This document shows, piece after piece, positions 12,280 through 24,929 of a stretch of 64,000 nt of DNA. Within the stretch, counting starts at the first letter, position 1, and each line of letters starts with the position of its first letter. The notes beneath the pieces are model-generated. The model was not told the origin of the DNA. It worked only from the letters and a program-made list of their open reading frames with translations, and made no database searches. This DNA comes from Buddleja alternifolia (lineage: Eukaryota; Streptophyta; Magnoliopsida; Lamiales; Scrophulariaceae), in assembly GCA_019426215.1 (NCBI GenBank), contig CM033394.1:23890195-23954194 (forward strand), in the 5' to 3' direction. Made by a program: the position numbers and the translations under genes.

Positions 12280-14234
12280 TGTTAGGTATATGCCCTAGAT
12301 GCCAATGAGGATAAATAGATTGTGTAGGGTATTCAATTATGTTGTTCAACCTTATATTTAATAAAGGCATTGATTCTTCTGTTCATATAAAACTTCATAG
12401 CATTAATAAGTATTGAACAAACAGTCCATGAGTATCAGGGTTGACTCTTCGCCTTTTATGGAACAAAGAAGTTGCACGGGGAGAGTCTTATTCCTGATCA
12501 CTTAAAAGGGTTCGCAAGTTAAGGAATCTTAATTGGGTATTAAGATTCAACTTATATGACACATGCTTTGACAAGGAGTGCCAGTTGAACACTATGGGAT
12601 AGTGAGAACACGTGTCATAGATATATCAATGGAATTGATATATTCAAACTCGCAGTAATCCGACCACATAGGTATTTACTCTGTAACTGTCAATGATTGG
12701 ATTACTGACCATAATAGTATGCATGAGCCTTAGACCTGAGGGTTCATGATCAATGTACTTGTACTATTGAACCTGTTACTAGAGTAGTTGGGCTCAAATC
12801 ACCCTTTGATGGGGCCGACCTCGAAGTACGATCTCAATGAATTAAGTAGCACTTGTGAAGTGATCGCCAAGATGGGATTCACTGTCCCGATAGTAAACGA
12901 GAAAGTATCATGTGCGATCATAGGCAAATGAAATTATAATTCTTTGGCCAAAGCAATGAAACTAACTCATGTGGGACATGGAGGGTAGTTTGGTAATTTC
13001 ATTATGCTATGATTAAATGCATAGTATCAAGTTTAGTGAGTTTGACATATACCATGACTCTCACTTGATCGGGATACGCCAATGAAGGGCTTATACACAT
13101 ATGGTATTTATGGTCCAGGGGTTCGTAAATGATTCGTTCATTTCGTACTCAATTGGGTTATGATGTGAGTCCACGGGATTGGCTAGGTGACACTCGCATC
13201 CTTTGGTAATTCCTCCCATTGCCAATTGAAACGAACCTAAAAAGTCGCACTATAAGAAACGAACAGAATGTCTTTTTGTGTTAATATTTTAGAAAGATAT
13301 AATTAATTGGACGTATTGATTTATTGGATTAATCACTAGAAAAGGCCTATTACAGCGTTTTTTTTTTTACCTATTACAGCGCTTGTAACCGCTGTAATAG
13401 GCTTAGACTTATTACAGCGATTAAAAACCGTTGTAATACGTTCCCTATTACAATGGTTCTGGACAGAACCGCTATAATAGGGTAGACCTATTACAGGGTT
13501 TCTAGAAAAAACCGCTGTAATAGGGTCCGCTTTTTATTTTATTTTTTTTATTTGCAAAATCCTATTACAGCGGTTCTGATGTGAACCACTGTAATACGTA
13601 ATTTTTTTTTCCACCCACACCTTACTAGTTTGGAACCTTCCTGTACAGTATATATTCAATAAACCAAATCAAACCAGATCTCTGCACAGTAAAACAAATT
13701 CAACAAAAACCCGAAACTTCATTAATATAACCAATTCTTTCCTCTAACAAATGAGATCACGTGTTAATTTATAATCAACTAATTAAATTACTCGCAATTT
13801 AAATACAACAAATCAAATCACAATTTACAACAAGTAACAATGTACAAAAAATACATTACCTAATTTCTAAGGAGTTGCTAACAAAATGTATTGTGTCACT
13901 TCGCAACGTACTTCATCAATTTGCTCTTGAGTATAGAAGGATTGAGAATCATGAAAGTACTGCAAGATATATATAGAGATTGCAAAACCCAAATGACGTT
14001 TCAATTTCCTACCAAAGGTTTAATAACTTCAAAAGGGAAAGAAATTAAGTATTAATTAGAATTATACATACCGTTGTTGGGATTGTAGAATATCTGTGGC
14101 TAATAACCTCCTTCATAAATCTCATAACGAAATAGCCACAATCCACCTCGTTTGTTTGCCGGAGGCACTACAAATGATGAGGCTCATAATCATTCATGTT
14201 GAAATACTGTCATGGATATGATGTACCACCCAAA

Positions 14235-14474
14235 TCATCTGACACTGCTTTCACCGTGTTTTGTCCAATGTGTGTAGCTTTTATCAATTCCATTACACAC
14301 CAAATGATCTTCCAACTCACGTGGACTAATTCTCTTTCCAAAACAACAACGTAAACACGGGCAAGTGATCCTAGTTCGATCTGGCGCATGCTCAACCGCA
14401 AACTTTATGAACTCTTTCACCCCTTTCTCATACTGTTCCGACATACGATCCGCTAAAATCCAACTTCGACCCAT
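14235..14474 (-). pseudogene. CACTA transposase-associated domain exon
   Basis: The 79-residue reading starts MGRSWILADRMSEQYEKGV and contains EFIKFAVEH, CPCLRCCFGKR and HWTKHGE. This is the order of the plant Transpos_assoc (TAD) domain found at the N-terminus of CACTA TNP2-type transposases: a W/Y-rich start, a CPC..C zinc-like segment, then a W..HGE end. The remaining transposase (the TNP2 catalytic DDE part) is not found between here and the left end of the element, so it is a deletion remnant. Confidence in the domain call is high because of the motif order. It is not functional on its own. Confidence 0.85.
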
Positions 14475-15289
14475 CTTGATTCTAAATTACTTAAATTAAA
14501 CAATTTTATCATCAGTTGATAGTTGAATTAATTAAATAATTTTCATTTTAATTTATTTCCCATTATTCTAGAAAAAATTCGGCAGAGGTTAACAACGCAA
14601 AAATTTCTACCAAGTTCTCGACTTAATCTTCACCCGGGTGGGTTGCAACCAACAAAATTTGGTTCTTACGATCCGCTAAAATCCAATTTTGATCTTAATT
14701 AATTAAATTAAATAATTTTAACATCAGTTGAGTTGAATTTATTAAATTATTTTTATTTTGATTCATTTCCCATTATCCTAGAAAAAATTCGGCAGAGTGA
14801 CAACGCAAAAATTTTTACCAAGTTCTCGACTTAATCTTCCCCTAAACTTGCAACCAAAAAAATTCGTATCTTTCAACCACAACAAACCCAACATTCTAAT
14901 CTTTCACCCACAACAAACCCAAAATGTCGATCTCACTATACGAAGTATTGATCACCAGTTGGATCACATAAAGCATCATATTTCAAGCAACTACAAATAT
15001 TGATCACAAGTTAGATCACATAAAACTAAAAATAAAACATCATTTTATAAATATTGAATACCAGTTAGATCACATAAATCACATAAAACTACAAATAAAG
15101 CATCATATTTTCAACAACTAAGTATAAATATAGATCACCAGTTGGATCAATATGCCCTAAACCACAAAATAACAACAATTTAATGACAAATTAAATGTAA
15201 TTAACACCCGGCTAACCCAAATTAATACTAAATTCAGTCAAGTCTCTATTTCAATTAAATTTTCCACAAAAATAGGCAAATCTCAAGAA

Positions 15290-15845
15290 TATACACAAAT
15301 ATACGTACACCCTTACATACACAAATATACATACACTCACACATACACGAATATACAAATATACATACACACATACATACACAAATATATATACATACAC
15401 CCACACATACACAAATATATATACATACACCCACACATACACAAATATATATACATACACCCACATATACACAAATATGCATACACTCCCACATACACAA
15501 ATATACATACACAAATATTTATCTAACTCAAACTCTATACTCTATATGTGTGTGTGTATATATATTTATCTAAAAAAATTACCCACTAAATGGTGGTGGT
15601 GGTGGTGGCAGAGGTGACGGCGGCGGCGGCGGCGGCGGAGGTGCTTTTATATGTAGAGATAGAGTTAAATATATATATATATATAAAGAATATATATACA
15701 TATATATATATATGCACATATATATAGAGAGAGAGAGAGAGAGATACCGACGGCGGAGGTGGATGGCGGCAAGTGAGAGAGAGAGAGATATGGTGGTGGT
15801 GGAGGTGGTCGGCGATAAGGGTGATGGTGGTGGTGGTGGTGGTGT
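15290..15845. repeat. Microsatellite block inside the CACTA element
   Basis: Imperfect ACACAAATATACATAC repeats occupy 15295-15515. GGT/GGC trinucleotides follow at 15594-15642, (TA)n at 15668-15720, (GA)n at 15725-15745 and again 15775-15790, and GGT runs at 15791-15845. Long open frames here are repeat artefacts. Confidence 0.9.
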
Positions 15846-16775
15846 AATAGAGAGAGAGTTGAATTTGGAGGGAATTTGGGGAAGGTGGCCGGGTGCCCTA
15901 GGTAAAAAACCCGACTGCCTATTACAGCGGTTCGGGTTCGAACCGCTGTAATAGGCGGTTTTTTAATTTTTTTTATTTTTTTTAATTCTATTACAGTGGT
16001 TCGACGTCGAACCGCTGTTATCGTCCGAACATATTATAGCGGTTCACCCCGAGCCGCTATAATAGCCCAATTTTTTTTATATATTTTAACGGACCGCCTA
16101 TTACAGCGGTTCAAAAATGAACCGCTGTAATAGGTCCGAACCAAGAAGCCTATTACAGCGGTTTTGTAAAAATCGCTGTAATAGGTACCTCCATTCAGCG
16201 GTGTCACCAAAACCGCTGTAATAGTGTATTTTTGTAGTAGTGAATCAATAAATTAAATTATTTAATTGAAAAATTAATTAAATGGAATTAATTAATTAAT
16301 TAATTAATATATATATATATTGGATTTAAATAGGATTTAAATTAAATATATATTAAAAGGTGGACTCAGTTGACTGGGCCAACAAAAGCCCACCTACACG
16401 TCCAAGAAAACCCCCTAGGGCGGCCACAAGAAGTCCTAGGAGAGACTCCTACTTGTTGCTTAAGTCACTAGAGTTATAAGGTAACTCTAATTGCAACAAG
16501 GCATTCTAACCCTAATTGCATAACACAAAAAGAAAGCCTATCCCAAAATCCTTGCCCTAGTCGTCCACCATAATCAAGAGGAAGGTTTTTGGAGATCTTT
16601 GGAAGGCTCGTTTCGCCTTGATTTTTAGAGATAGGAATTCTAGGAGTTGTTGTTACGCGAATTCAAGAATACGAAATCGATAAGGTAATCAATTTTGTTT
16701 AAATTTTTGAAAACCTTTGAAAATCATCAAACCACATTAAAGTGATTCAACTTTAGGAATCCTAAAATTCTTTCG

Positions 16776-17382
16776 CTGAGTTTTTCTCTCTATAGGCACG
16801 TTCGAACGTGACTCAAAGCCACGTTTTTGAGTCACGTTCGAACGTGAGATGTTTGAATGTTACACTTGGGCACGTTCGAGCATGAATGTCGGGCAGAATC
16901 ATAGTTTACTTAAAAACGGGTCAAGTTAGCTAGGCTAACTTGACCCATTCGGATGGATCTTGGAGACCTGATGACTAAGTTAACCAGGGTCTGCTCGAGC
17001 ATTATAAAAACCCTCCAACTTCAAGACCTAGACTAACAACTTGATATTAGCAGTCATAACATACGTAAAAACTCTAAGAAAGTTATCTACCTCTCATCAC
17101 ATACATACAAAGAGAAGAACTCTCCACCACTATCTAACCGCCTATTGGAGGAGGAAGAGTTGGTTTCCGAAAGCTTGGCGTGTTAATCTAGAGACAAGGG
17201 ATCTAGGATTCGTCGTTGGAATTGAGATTTTCATTCAAACAAGAAAAATGTTTGTGTTTCTTGTTTACATTAATTAGATTAATGTTTGTTGTTTAAAACG
17301 GCAAGAACATCAAGAACGGTGTCTAAAGTGGAATTCGGGGTTATCGTTTTTCCACTGCGCATGCGCACCCGGACCCCAACAA
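16776..17382 (+). repeat. LTR fragment of a second copia element (B)
   Basis: Ends with CCGGACCCCAACA immediately before a PBS, so it is the 3' part of a 5' LTR. A TATA box (TATAAAA, 17004-17010) would drive transcription. It carries ACGTTCGAACGTG repeats (16798-16850) that recur in the B leader. It also has a perfect 13-bp inverted repeat with a 3-base loop at 16918-16946 (GGGTCAAGTTAGC arms). The left boundary at ~16776 is approximate. Confidence 0.6.
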
Positions 17383-18930
17383 TGGTATCAAAGCCGATTT
17401 TTGATGTTTTTGTCATTTTAATGTATTTGTTTGCATGTTGACTCTATTGATTTTTGGATAAATCTTTAGTTTATGAATTGATTATGCATGAATAAATGTT
17501 ATATTGTATTGAGATGGCTGAAATAGGGCTCGGGGAGTCGCCAATAATGGTGGAAAGCAATTTTGAATCATGAATAGTCTGTTCGCAAACAAGTTAGAAC
17601 GTGCATAAGGCTGAGGTTCGTACGTGCGAAATAGACGGGTTAAGAATTCAAATCGAGTTAACGCCTGAACATTGCCTAGGCACATGTTCAGACGTGCGAC
17701 GTCCAAAAGTTGCCAAGGGGCATGTTCGGACGTGCGAAGTCCAAAAGTTGGCAATGTGCACGTTTGGACGTGGGATGTCCAAATGTTGTAGAGGAGCATG
17801 TTCGAACGTGACAGGCAGATTGCATCAACTCTAAATTTTCACCACACGTTCAAACGTGCACAGGGTGACGTTTAGGCATGTGAAACAGTGTGTTGGATGC
17901 ACAACATGCTTAACATATGTTGGATCGTATGCCCACCAACGGGTCGACCGGATTTTTGACATGCTGTATAAATAAATTAAAATTGGATAGTTTAGTTGCC
18001 ATTTCTTAATAGAAGATAAATTAAAATTGAATTTAAGTTTGTCTTTAAAATGTCAACCCGAAAATCAGAAAATGAGAAGTTTATTTACATGCTTTGATGT
18101 ATGTTGTGGTTGACATGTTCCATGGATTTAGGGTTTGGTTTTATCTGGGTTGTATTGGGCCAAAGTTTGAGCCTTCCAGTGATGTATCTTTATTTATTGC
18201 AATTAGAACCTTGTATAGGTTTCTTCTTGTTTGTAATAATTAGAGATAGGGCTTGATGGGGCATGGCGGACCCTGATGTGCTTGGAGCATGGGGTTAGTG
18301 GAAACTCCAGTTGCCCCTTATCCCGCTTGGCCCATTGGCTTGGGTTAATCTAGAATATCGATCCATGAACTATGTGTTGGTAGATCTAACTAGGGTATAT
18401 CTACATCTTCTGTGCTTTTGTTTAGTGAGAATGTTTTAATTTGATTGAAACATGATAATGTGCAAAGTGAGACCATATAAGACATTATGTCTAAATTCTC
18501 CCAACTTAAAATACTAAGTAAGTAAGGGGTATTGGATATCCCGGTTCTCCATCGAGCTTTAGATGACGATATAATATTTAATGTATAGCATCTTCCCAAC
18601 AAAAGGGGGTCATGCATCAAGATATGTTTTTAGTCATCTTTAGTGCATGAGATGCCATTGGTCGAAACGAATTCACCACAGATACCGTTAAAAGGTTACA
18701 AGGAGGGATTAAATTGATAGATCAATAGGAGTCGATGGGTTCATACTTAGATGGTTCACCATCTATATATCGTTAAAAAGTTGTGGTGTAGATGATACAT
18801 GAACCAAAGGGATTGAACAATTAGTTAGACTAATTGGCTTGGAGGCCACTTCAATGAATCGATGAGCCAAATATCGTTAAAAGGTTGCAACTCATTGGAT
18901 TCATTGAAGAACTACAATACCTACCAAATT
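17383..18930 (+). other. Leader of copia B, truncated before gag
   Basis: Non-coding. It contains a ~50-bp tandem unit at about 17665-17815 (TGTTCGGACGTGCG, GTCCAAAAGTTG). From about 18000 it aligns with the leader of copia A (5140-5440 and 7384-8000). Homology ends near 18930 and no gag follows, so B is truncated here. Confidence 0.65.
17384..17397 (+). promoter_or_regulatory. Primer binding site of copia B
   Basis: TGGTATCAAAGCCG lies one base after the LTR terminus AACA. It is one change away from the usual TGGTATCAGAGCC PBS for initiator tRNA-Met. Confidence 0.8.
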
Positions 18931-20560
18931 TTGCAGAGACGTTCACAACAAAAACAAGTGTATCTAGCAAATTTCTCAGAATCCAATTCCCATGTTTAGT
19001 ATCTTAAATATAGTCTTGAACATCAAAAATAGAAACTGAAATTTCAGCATCCTTTGTACCATGCATATTAAGTGAGCATTAAATTCTATATATTCTAAAC
19101 TACTTCCAATTTCAGGCCCTAAAGTTTTCTTCATTTGAAAATCAAACATTTCAATCAACTTGAAGCATAGAATCAAAGTATATAAGTTAGGTATTATATA
19201 CCTTAAAAGAAAATCAAGGAAAGATGATGCTCCTACTTTGTACTCTTCTCCTATTGAATTTTTTTTCTTCACCTTCTTGTATTTGAGAGAAACTATGGAG
19301 ACTGATTTTGAGAGCAATCCTAGTGGTGAGTCTAGAGCTAAGGTGAATGAGTTTTAGCAAGGAAATCAAGAACGAAAGAAAGAAAGGCGAATGTGTTGGT
19401 TCTCTTGCCTTGCTGCCATGTTAGAAAGAAGTAGGTGGTGTTATATTTCTAATATTTCCTCCTATTTATGTAATTTCCTTTCCTCTTCTTTTATGTGTGA
19501 GTGTGTGTATATATATTTAAGCATATTAGCATCTAAACATAACATGTATTCTTTAAATTATACCATACACAAACTAGTCAACAATGATGTGTAAATACTA
19601 GTAGCCTATTAATTTCACATATAGTTAGAGTATAATACTAGCTATACAAGCAAGAAGTAAAATATTTAGGATCGAGCACAAACAACTAGAATTGAATAAA
19701 TCACGAAATCTAATTAATGAGAATTTGAACTCTTACCTTAGTCTCTATGAAATTATGAGCCGGAAATATAGTATATTACACTTTGGATCAGAAAAATGAG
19801 GGGAAAAAACTGAGATAGTCATAAAAATCATAACATAATTGATAAAAATATTAATAATATATATTTTAATAATATACACACACACATATACATTAAAGAA
19901 ACATGCCAACACCACCATCTTTCTCGTCAGCCACCACCAACCTCCGCCTAAAATCGAAGCCACCACCTCCGTCTACAAATTCTAATACAACCCCAAGTCC
20001 TTAGCCGCCCCTCAGCCTCTGCCTGAAATAGCAGCACCACCTCCACCTGCAAATTCAAGTAGCAGAAAGTGGGGTAGGTGTTGTGTGTGGAAGGGAGTAA
20101 GGAAGATGGCAGAACTTAGAATGTTGATGGTGGTGGACGGAGGCAGTGTTGGAGTGTTTGTACGGTGGTGGTGATGTTTGTTGGTGGTACGCCGATGGTG
20201 GTGGACGAAATCAGTGTCAGAGGGTTTGTATGGTGGTGGTGATGTGTGTTGGTGGTACGTCGGAGGTGGGGAGGTGGCTGAGTTTGGGAAGACAAAGAAG
20301 AGGGGTGGGGAAGGGGAAAAGATAAAGGAAAAAGAAAAATAAAAGGAAAAATGTGAGGATTTTGGTTTTGGGTTACCTAAACCCATATTATCCTCCCCAA
20401 GTTCAGTTATTTATTCATTTTTAATTAAAATTGGAGGGATAAAATAGTCATTTTACAAGTATATTTAACACAAAAAACTAACCTATTCTTAGTCCTAATG
20501 AGTGTACATTACTCTCTGTTAGCTTCTAAAGGAGAAAGGTCTTCATGCAAGATTTTGAAA
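18931..20560. other. AT-rich intergenic sequence, no gene recognised
   Basis: Open frames exist (a 113-residue one at 18976-19317 minus; a His/Pro/Thr-rich 124-residue one at 20012-20386 minus), but neither matches a family I know. The second is made of GGT/GTGG-type low-complexity DNA at 20100-20270. I see no repeat ends that define an element. Confidence 0.4.
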
Positions 20561-20629
20561 ATCACAGAGTACATTAGGCTATATTTTTAATACAGGGGGA
20601 TGTGTACAGGTTTCGTGTTTCATAGGGGT

Positions 20630-20895
20630 ACGAAATATAATTTTCCCTTTTCTTAAACAAAAAAGAGGTACGTTGGTAGTTTGAGTACACTCTGGCGTGC
20701 AATTTGGCAATTTGAGCACAAATTTCGCCAAAAAATTCAAAATTGGTCGGAAAAAGTCATTTAGCGGGAAAATAGACTTGAATTTGGGGATTCTTTGGGA
20801 AAAGGTCAATTAGCCGGAGTGTACTCAAATTGCCAACATGCCAACTTTTTTATTTGGAAAAAAAACGTATACACTTCTTTAGTGTAACAAAAATG
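20630..20895. repeat. Short inverted-repeat element, same family as 52471-53688
   Basis: The left arm (GTTTGAGTACACTCTGGC, GCAATTTGGCAATTTGAG) is mirrored by the right arm (CGGAGTGTACTCAAATTGCC, then GTGTAACAAAAATGCAATT). The core shares GTCATTTAGCGG and GAATTTGGGGATT with the larger element at 52471-53688. Outer limits are approximate and I see no clear TSD. Confidence 0.6.
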
Positions 20896-21499
20896 CAATT
20901 AAGTTGTGGCTAGTACATAGGATTTCTCTTTTAATCAGGGCAAAATTACACTTCTAATCTCATATAATAAGGGTGAGCACTTTTATTCCAATTTCCGCGG
21001 GACTTTCACATCTAATCCCCTCGGGCTGAAGTTTTTAGCCGCATTTAGTCCTCTCCAATAAAAATGAATGCAACCATTAAATCAACTTCTGAAAATTGCA
21101 AAATTCACATAAAATTATGTAAAACATGCAAACACCTCCTCCAAACACTTCCTCCTCCTCTTTAATTATAATTTTATATATACTGTTATATTTTAATTAT
21201 TTGATTTTTTTTCTCAGTTTTGCAATAAAAACAAAAACTAACTTCTATTTGATTATTTTGGTGCTCAATAAAAATAAAAGCTAATTTTAATGTAAATTGT
21301 TTTTGGCCTTTTGTGTTGAACGTATTGGTAAATGACATATATCAAATACAAACGTAGCAAAAAAATAAATATCTTAATGGGCATTTCATAGTCATATTAA
21401 ACCATAAAATCAAAACATCACTTCTTGTAACGAAGTGGTTAGAGTGTTTCTCACGCTGCTATTCCGGCTACTAGCTCGGGGCGAGTGCACCACTAGGTG
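20896..21499. other. AT-rich intergenic sequence
   Basis: No gene is recognised. A short GC-richer segment at 21430-21500 (AGTGGTTAGAG .. GGGGCGAGTGC) loosely resembles a tRNA-derived SINE head, but it lacks a clean B box and TSD. Confidence 0.4.
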
Positions 21500-21639
21500 T
21501 CATTTTTTTATTTCTTAAATAATTATTTATCTGATAAATAATTAATTAATCAATTAATTTAATAATTTGTTTGTCCAAGAAATTTGATATTTATTTTTTC
21601 AAGTAATTAATTAATTAATTAAACTTATCATTAAATTAA
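21500..21639 (-). repeat. Old LTR fragment, left of the 12 kb composite
   Basis: The AATTAATTAATTAAAC / CTTATCATTA segment aligns with part of the minus-strand solo LTR at 31222-32998 (around 31780-31930). The match resumes at 33639, on the far side of the 12 kb element, so that element was inserted into this LTR. Confidence 0.6.
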
Positions 21640-22199
21640 CAGGAAATTGGAGAAAAACCCCCAATCAATAATCAAATTTAGGGATCAGTCCCCACCCATG
21701 TTTTTAAAGTTTTAACTCCCTAGTTTGACAAAAACTTTATTCTAACTCCCTAATACATGCCAAAAGACAAAAATGGCCCCACTAACGTAACTTATTACAT
21801 TATGCCATTTTTTTTTCTTTTCTATTTTCCTTATCTATTTTCTATTTCTTTTTTTATTTCTTTTATTTTCCATTTCCTCTCATCACGCACCCACCCCACC
21901 TCTACCCCCAACTGCCACCACAGGCGGCGGCGAACTACCATCGGCGACCGACGGTGGAGGACGAATGCCGACGACTGCCAGTTATGACCGCCGAGATGGA
22001 CTACCTCCAGTGACGACCACCGGCTGCGGACCACTGGCGGCGACCGTCGATAATGCTTCAATTGGCCACCGTCACACCACCATCGACAAAACTACCGTTG
22101 AACAACCGCCGCACTGGCGCCGACACCACATTCCATCATCAACATGAAGTATCATTAAAGCGAACAAGATGTACGGTTACATCTAACATGAAGTATTCT

Positions 22200-23690
22200 T
22201 AAAGTACATTTGACGTATGTTTATAGTAAAGAGGAAGTATAGATAAAGTAAACATGAAGTATGATTGTAGTAAATTATTGACAAATTTTAGCTTACGTTT
22301 AAAGTCAAATCTTTTTTATACTAAATATTTTATGATAATTTGTAAAATATTTCTGGAAAGCCCTATGTGTCTATTATGAAAGTAAAAAATCATTTTATGA
22401 TTCCGAGCATTATACAATGCGTTATAGACTTTCTCGTAAAGTTGCGCAAAACTGTAGGTAAAATTAAGCTTACGTTTGAAAACAAATTTGTTTCATACTA
22501 GATATTTTTTAATAATGTGTCATACATTTCTGAAAATCCCTATGTGTCTAATTTGAAAAAAACAAAACTATTTATGATTTCGAACATCGTACAGTGCGTT
22601 ATGGACATTCTCGTGAAGTCGCGTAAACTGTAAGTAAATTCTAGGTTATGTTTGAAGACAAAACTGCTTCATCCTAGACATTTTTTGATAATGTTTCATA
22701 TATTTTATAAAATATCTATGTGTTTATTATGAAATTTAAAAAAAATGATTCCGGGCATTGTACAATGCGTTATAGACTTTCTCGGAAAGTCACGCAAATC
22801 TGTCGATAAAATTAAGCTTATGTTTGAAAACAAATTTGTTTCACATTAGATATTTTTTAATAATGTGTCATACATTTCTGAAAATCTCTATGCGTCTAAT
22901 TTGAAAATAAAAAAACTATTTATGATTCCGAGTATCGTACAATCTCATGAATTCGCGCAAAACTGTAAGTAAATTCCAGCTTATGTTTGAAGACAAAACT
23001 GCTTCATCCTAAATGTTTTTTGATAATGTTTCACATATTTTATGAAATCCCTTTTTGTCTACTATGAAATAAAAAAAATGGTTTATGATTTTGAGCATTG
23101 TACAATACGTTATGAATTTTATCGTGAAGTCGCGCAAAACTGGCAATAAATTTAAGGTTACATTTGAAGCCAAATTTGTTTTATACTAGAATTTTTTTTG
23201 ATAATTTTTCATATATTTCTAGAAATCCCTATGTGTCTACTATGAAATAAAAAAAATAGTTTATGATACTGAGCATTGTACAATTTGTTATGGACTTTCT
23301 CGTGAAGTTGCGCAAAACTGTCAACAAATTTAAGTTTACGTTTAAATCTGTTTCATACTAGAACGCTTTTGATAATGTGTGATACATTTCTGGAAATATC
23401 TATATGTCTACTATGAAATAAAAAAAATATTTTATGATTTCGAGCATTGTACATTACATGGACTTTATCGTTAAGTTGCGCAAAACTGGCAATAAATTTA
23501 TGGTTACGTTTGAAGCCAAATTTGTTTTATACTAGACTTTTTTGATCATGTGTCATACATTTCTACAAAGCCTATGTGTCTACTATGAAATATAAAAAAT
23601 GGTTTATGATTTCGAGCATCGTACAATACGTTATGGACTTTATTGTGAAGTCGCGCAAAGCTGTCAATTTATATGTAACTATACATCAAT
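22200..23690. repeat. Tandem array of a ~180 bp unit
   Basis: At least eight imperfect units. Each contains a TTACGTTTGAAGACAAA-like start, CCTATGTGTCTA, ATGAAA..AAAAA, GATTCCGAGCATTGTACAAT and TCTCGTGAAGTCGCGCAAAA. The GCAAAACTG-like end recurs at about 22447, 22625, 22795, 22957, 23133, 23309, 23480 and 23656. More units lie at 29100-29520 and, split by a solo LTR, at 31108-31221 plus 33004-33240. Confidence 0.85.
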
Positions 23691-24610
23691 TTACATGTAA
23701 CCATACATCATTTGATATGTAGCAATACGTCACTTTATATGTACCATACGTGAATTGATATGTAGTAATACCCATTTGATATGTAATATTATGTCGATTC
23801 CTATGTAATAATATAGTATTTTATATGTAACCATATGTCAATTGATATATAGTAATACGTCATTTTATATGTAATAATACGTCAATGTATATGTAACCAT
23901 ACGTCATTGGATATGTAATAATATATCAATTCATATGTAATAATACGACATTTAATATGTAATAATACGTTAATTCATATGTAATAATACAACATTTTAT
24001 GTGTAACCATACGTCATTTGATATGTAATAATATGTCGAATCATATATAATAGTATAGTATTTTATATGTAACCATACATCAATTGGTATATAGTAATAC
24101 GTCATTTATATGTAATAATACATCAATATATATGTACCCATGCGTCATTTATATGTAATAATACGTCAATGTATATATAACAATATAAAATTTAAAATGT
24201 ATAATTTATATATACTAATACGTCATTAGACTATACCCATACGTCGTTAGACTACAAACGTATGTCATTTTTATTAAAATAATACGTCATCTTAAATGTT
24301 GACATACACCTTGATATTTATTAATACATCTTTTTAGTCATAATAATACATTATTTCATATGTAATAATACTTTTGTTTGCTGTTGAACTACGTCGTTTA
24401 AAATGTATAATTCATATATACTAATATGTCAATTTATTTGATTAGATGCGTCATTAAACTATATACATACGTCGTTAGACTACACACCTACGTTGTTTTT
24501 ATTAAAATAATACGTCATCTTAGATGTTGACTATCGCCTTTATATTAAATAATACATCCTTTTAGTTGTAACAATACATCATTTTATATGTAATACATCC
24601 TTTTAGGTCA
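23690..24610. repeat. TATGTAATAATACGTCA-type array
   Basis: Dozens of short imperfect units built from ATATGTAATAATACGTCA and ATATGTAACCATACGTCA, spaced ~25-45 bp. They grade into longer units containing ATACGTCGTTAGACTA near 24240 and 24470. Non-coding. Confidence 0.85.
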
Positions 24611-24616
24611 ATTGTG

Positions 24617-24652
24617 CCCTAAACGCTACACCCTAAACCCTAACCCCTAAAT
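24617..24652. repeat. Short interstitial telomere-like motif
   Basis: CCCTAAACGC then CCCTAAACCCTAACCCCTAAA: two or three degenerate copies of the plant telomere unit CCCTAAA. Too short to mean a fusion point. Confidence 0.4.
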
Positions 24653-24929
24653 CCATTGACACACATGAATATATTTGGACAAGTATTTTATGAACGAATG
24701 TATCAATTTGTAATATTTTATGTTGTGATCATAGGAGTTGAACCAATAATGTTACATTTCTTTCACAAATGTAAGGTGTGCAGACACTACTACTAGTAAT
24801 CACTTGACTTAGTAATGTGCGTACCAAAAACGATGTGTATCCACACTACTACTAGTTTTCACTTTACTCTGTGTAAATGTTTATAGTTTTGAAATTTTTA
24901 TAGACATAATTATACATATTTGAACGTAA

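Larger units (their letters stand above)
13334..16242 (-). mobile_element. Non-autonomous CACTA (En/Spm) transposon
   Basis: Starts CACTAGAAAAGG and ends GTAGTAGTG (CACTACTAC on the other strand), with 3-bp TSD AAT at 13331-13333 and 16243-16245. Both ends carry repeated subterminal hairpins of the form CCTATTACAGCGGTT .. AACCGCTGTAATAGG (13350-13595 and 15918-16225), which in this superfamily are transposase-binding repeats. It is 2909 bp, too short for TnpA plus TnpD, and keeps only one recognisable exon (14235-14474, minus). It is inserted in the LTR of copia A. Confidence 0.92.
12280..16775 (+). repeat. 3' LTR of copia A, split by a CACTA element
   Basis: Starts TGTTAGGTATATGCCCTAGA right after the PPT. 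That start resembles the LTR starts at 29521, 32998 (minus) and 61330, and also the published BARE/Angela-type LTR start, so an Angela-like lineage is likely (inference). Without the nested CACTA element (13334-16242 and one TSD copy) the piece up to about 16775 is ~1.58 kb, matching the 1583-bp solo LTR at 29521. The 3' end is not clear: sequence resembling an LTR end stops near TTTCGCTGAG, and a different LTR fragment follows. A single 2.19 kb LTR running to 17382 is the alternative. Confidence 0.65.

Noticed and set aside
15251..15514. Two overlapping ~85-residue minus-strand frames rich in Val/Tyr/Cys
   Set aside because: Pure translation of the ACACAAATATACATAC microsatellite within the CACTA element.
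18976..19317. 113-residue minus-strand frame
   Set aside because: Rich in Phe/Leu/Ile/Lys as expected of AT-rich DNA; no recognisable domain or neighbour support.
20012..20386. 124-residue minus-strand frame rich in Pro/His/Ser
   Set aside because: Low-complexity GGT/GTGG DNA, no motif, no splice context.
21425..21500. Possible SINE head (AGTGGTTAGAG .. GGGGCGAGTGC)
   Set aside because: No proper B box, tail or TSD; may be part of an old LTR.
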